Positions 63,494-64,000 of a DNA stretch of 64,000 nucleotides are shown here, piece by piece (the first letter of the stretch is position 1; the number at the start of each line of letters is the position of its first letter). The notes under the pieces are model-generated. The model worked only from the letters and a program-made list of their open reading frames with translations. It had not been told where the DNA came from and made no database searches. The stretch is from NCBI GenBank assembly GCA_963767835.1, contig CAVYFY010000006.1:124001-188000 (forward strand), read 5' to 3'. This stretch comes from SIAQ01 sp963767835. Its GTDB lineage: Bacteria > Planctomycetota > Planctomycetia > Gemmatales > Gemmataceae. The translations under genes were made by a program, and so were the position numbers.

Positions 63494-64000
63494 ATGTTGA
63501 AGCACACTTTTTGCCACATTCGCGGAATCGGTGCGAAAACCGAGCAAGATTTGTGGGCGGCCGGTGTCACTTCCTGGGATTGCGAAATGCCCAGAGATGG
63601 CGTCAGAATTCCGCGCACGATTCGGGAATCATGGCCTGCCCACATGCAAGAGTCTCATCACAACCACGCTCAGAGCAATCCGGGTTTCTTCGTCGGAAAC
63701 CTGCCGCCCAGCCAGGAATGGCGCCTCTATCAGGACTTTCAGGGCAAGTGCGCATTCGTGGATATCGAGACCACTGGCCTCGACCCGTCAGCGGAGATAA
63801 CAACCATCGTCCTCTATGACGGCCGAACAATCCGGCATTACGTCAACGGCCAGAACCTTGGCGATTTTTGCACCGACATTATGGAGTACGCGTTGCTGGT
63901 GACTTATAACGGCAAGTCCTTCGATGCGCCGCGGATCAGAGATTTTTTTATGGACATCCAGCTGCCTCAAGCCCACGTCGACTTGAGGCATCATCTGGCG
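63494..64000 (+). CDS. RNase H-like exonuclease (YprB type), partial at the window end
   Basis: Starts MLKHTFCHIRGIGAKTEQDL after GAGGAG. Residues 1-25 look like a helix-hairpin element (RGIGAKTEQDLWAAGVTSWD). The nuclease domain begins near 85 with CAFVDIETTGLDPSAEITTI, the DEDD-type Asp-Glu motif, and continues GQNLGDFCTDIMEYALLVTY and NGKSFDAPRIRDFF. It is open to the end of the window, so the C-terminus is missing. It lies 37 nt after the Cas4-like gene. Confidence 0.85.
   Translation, partial: MLKHTFCHIRGIGAKTEQDLWAAGVTSWDCEMPRDGVRIPRTIRESWPAHMQESHHNHAQSNPGFFVGNLPPSQEWRLYQDFQGKCAFVDIETTGLDPSAEITTIVLYDGRTIRHYVNGQNLGDFCTDIMEYALLVTYNGKSFDAPRIRDFFMDIQLPQAHVDLRHHLA

Overview
The window looks like a chromosomal piece of a planctomycete, most likely a Gemmata-type lineage. 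The reasons are a DUF1549/DUF1553 plus Tat-exported DUF1501 gene pair, an EF-hand secreted protein, Uma2 nucleases, a complete alternative complex III (Act) operon joined to a caa3-type oxidase, high GC, and several families of palindromic intergenic repeats. The assignment is inferred from gene content; no rRNA is present.

Layout. 1-3.8 kb (minus): a VirD4/TraG coupling-protein gene cut by the window edge, a small ORF, and four tightly overlapping small lipoprotein/secreted genes. 3.9-5.7 kb: an IS with a DDE transposase. 5.9-9.6 kb (minus): hisD-vapB-vapC-hisC-hisB, a histidine cluster with a toxin-antitoxin pair inside it. 9.9-12.8 kb: three secreted or membrane hypotheticals. 13-18.6 kb (plus): DUF1549/1553, a nucleotidyltransferase, DUF1501 and an EF-hand protein. 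18.6-22.2 kb (minus): a C-terminal processing protease and a DUF3500 protein. 22.4-37.5 kb (plus): a lipoprotein, then actABCDEF, a small membrane protein, SCO1, coxB(+cyt c), coxA, coxC and coxD, one electron-transfer unit from quinol to oxygen. 37.7 kb: tRNA-Ala(CGC). 37.8-40.9 kb: an overlapping four-gene operon of tyrosine phosphatase-like protein, STAND NTPase and two small proteins. 41-46.8 kb: recQ, zinc-ribbon membrane proteins, a second small-protein pair, a lipoprotein, sixA and an acyl-carrier-like remnant. 47-49.8 kb: typA, then a gene-free kilobase holding a promoter, a hairpin array and a terminator that look like an undescribed structured RNA. 50-59.8 kb: an M50 protease with CBS domains, an ABC ATPase, a BNR-repeat protein, a possible toxin/immunity-like pair, two Uma2 nucleases, a NagB-PIG-L fusion and a ThiS-ThiG fusion. 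59.8-61.7 kb (minus): CBS, Lon-N and DUF309 proteins. 61.9-64 kb (plus): a promoter-led operon of an unknown protein, a Cas4-like nuclease and an RNase H-like exonuclease, cut by the window end.

Three points matter most. (1) At least twelve single-base frameshifts break otherwise well-conserved genes (hisD, actB twice, actD, coxA and others). This density suggests indel errors in the assembly rather than gene decay, so each broken gene is given here as one feature with its reading-frame segments. (2) Low-complexity repeats common in the intergenic DNA have entered coding sequences in frame at three places; in one they form the linker that joins ThiS to ThiG. (3) The best candidates for undescribed systems are the phosphatase-STAND operon, the split nuclease operon at the right end, and the structured RNA near 49.2 kb.
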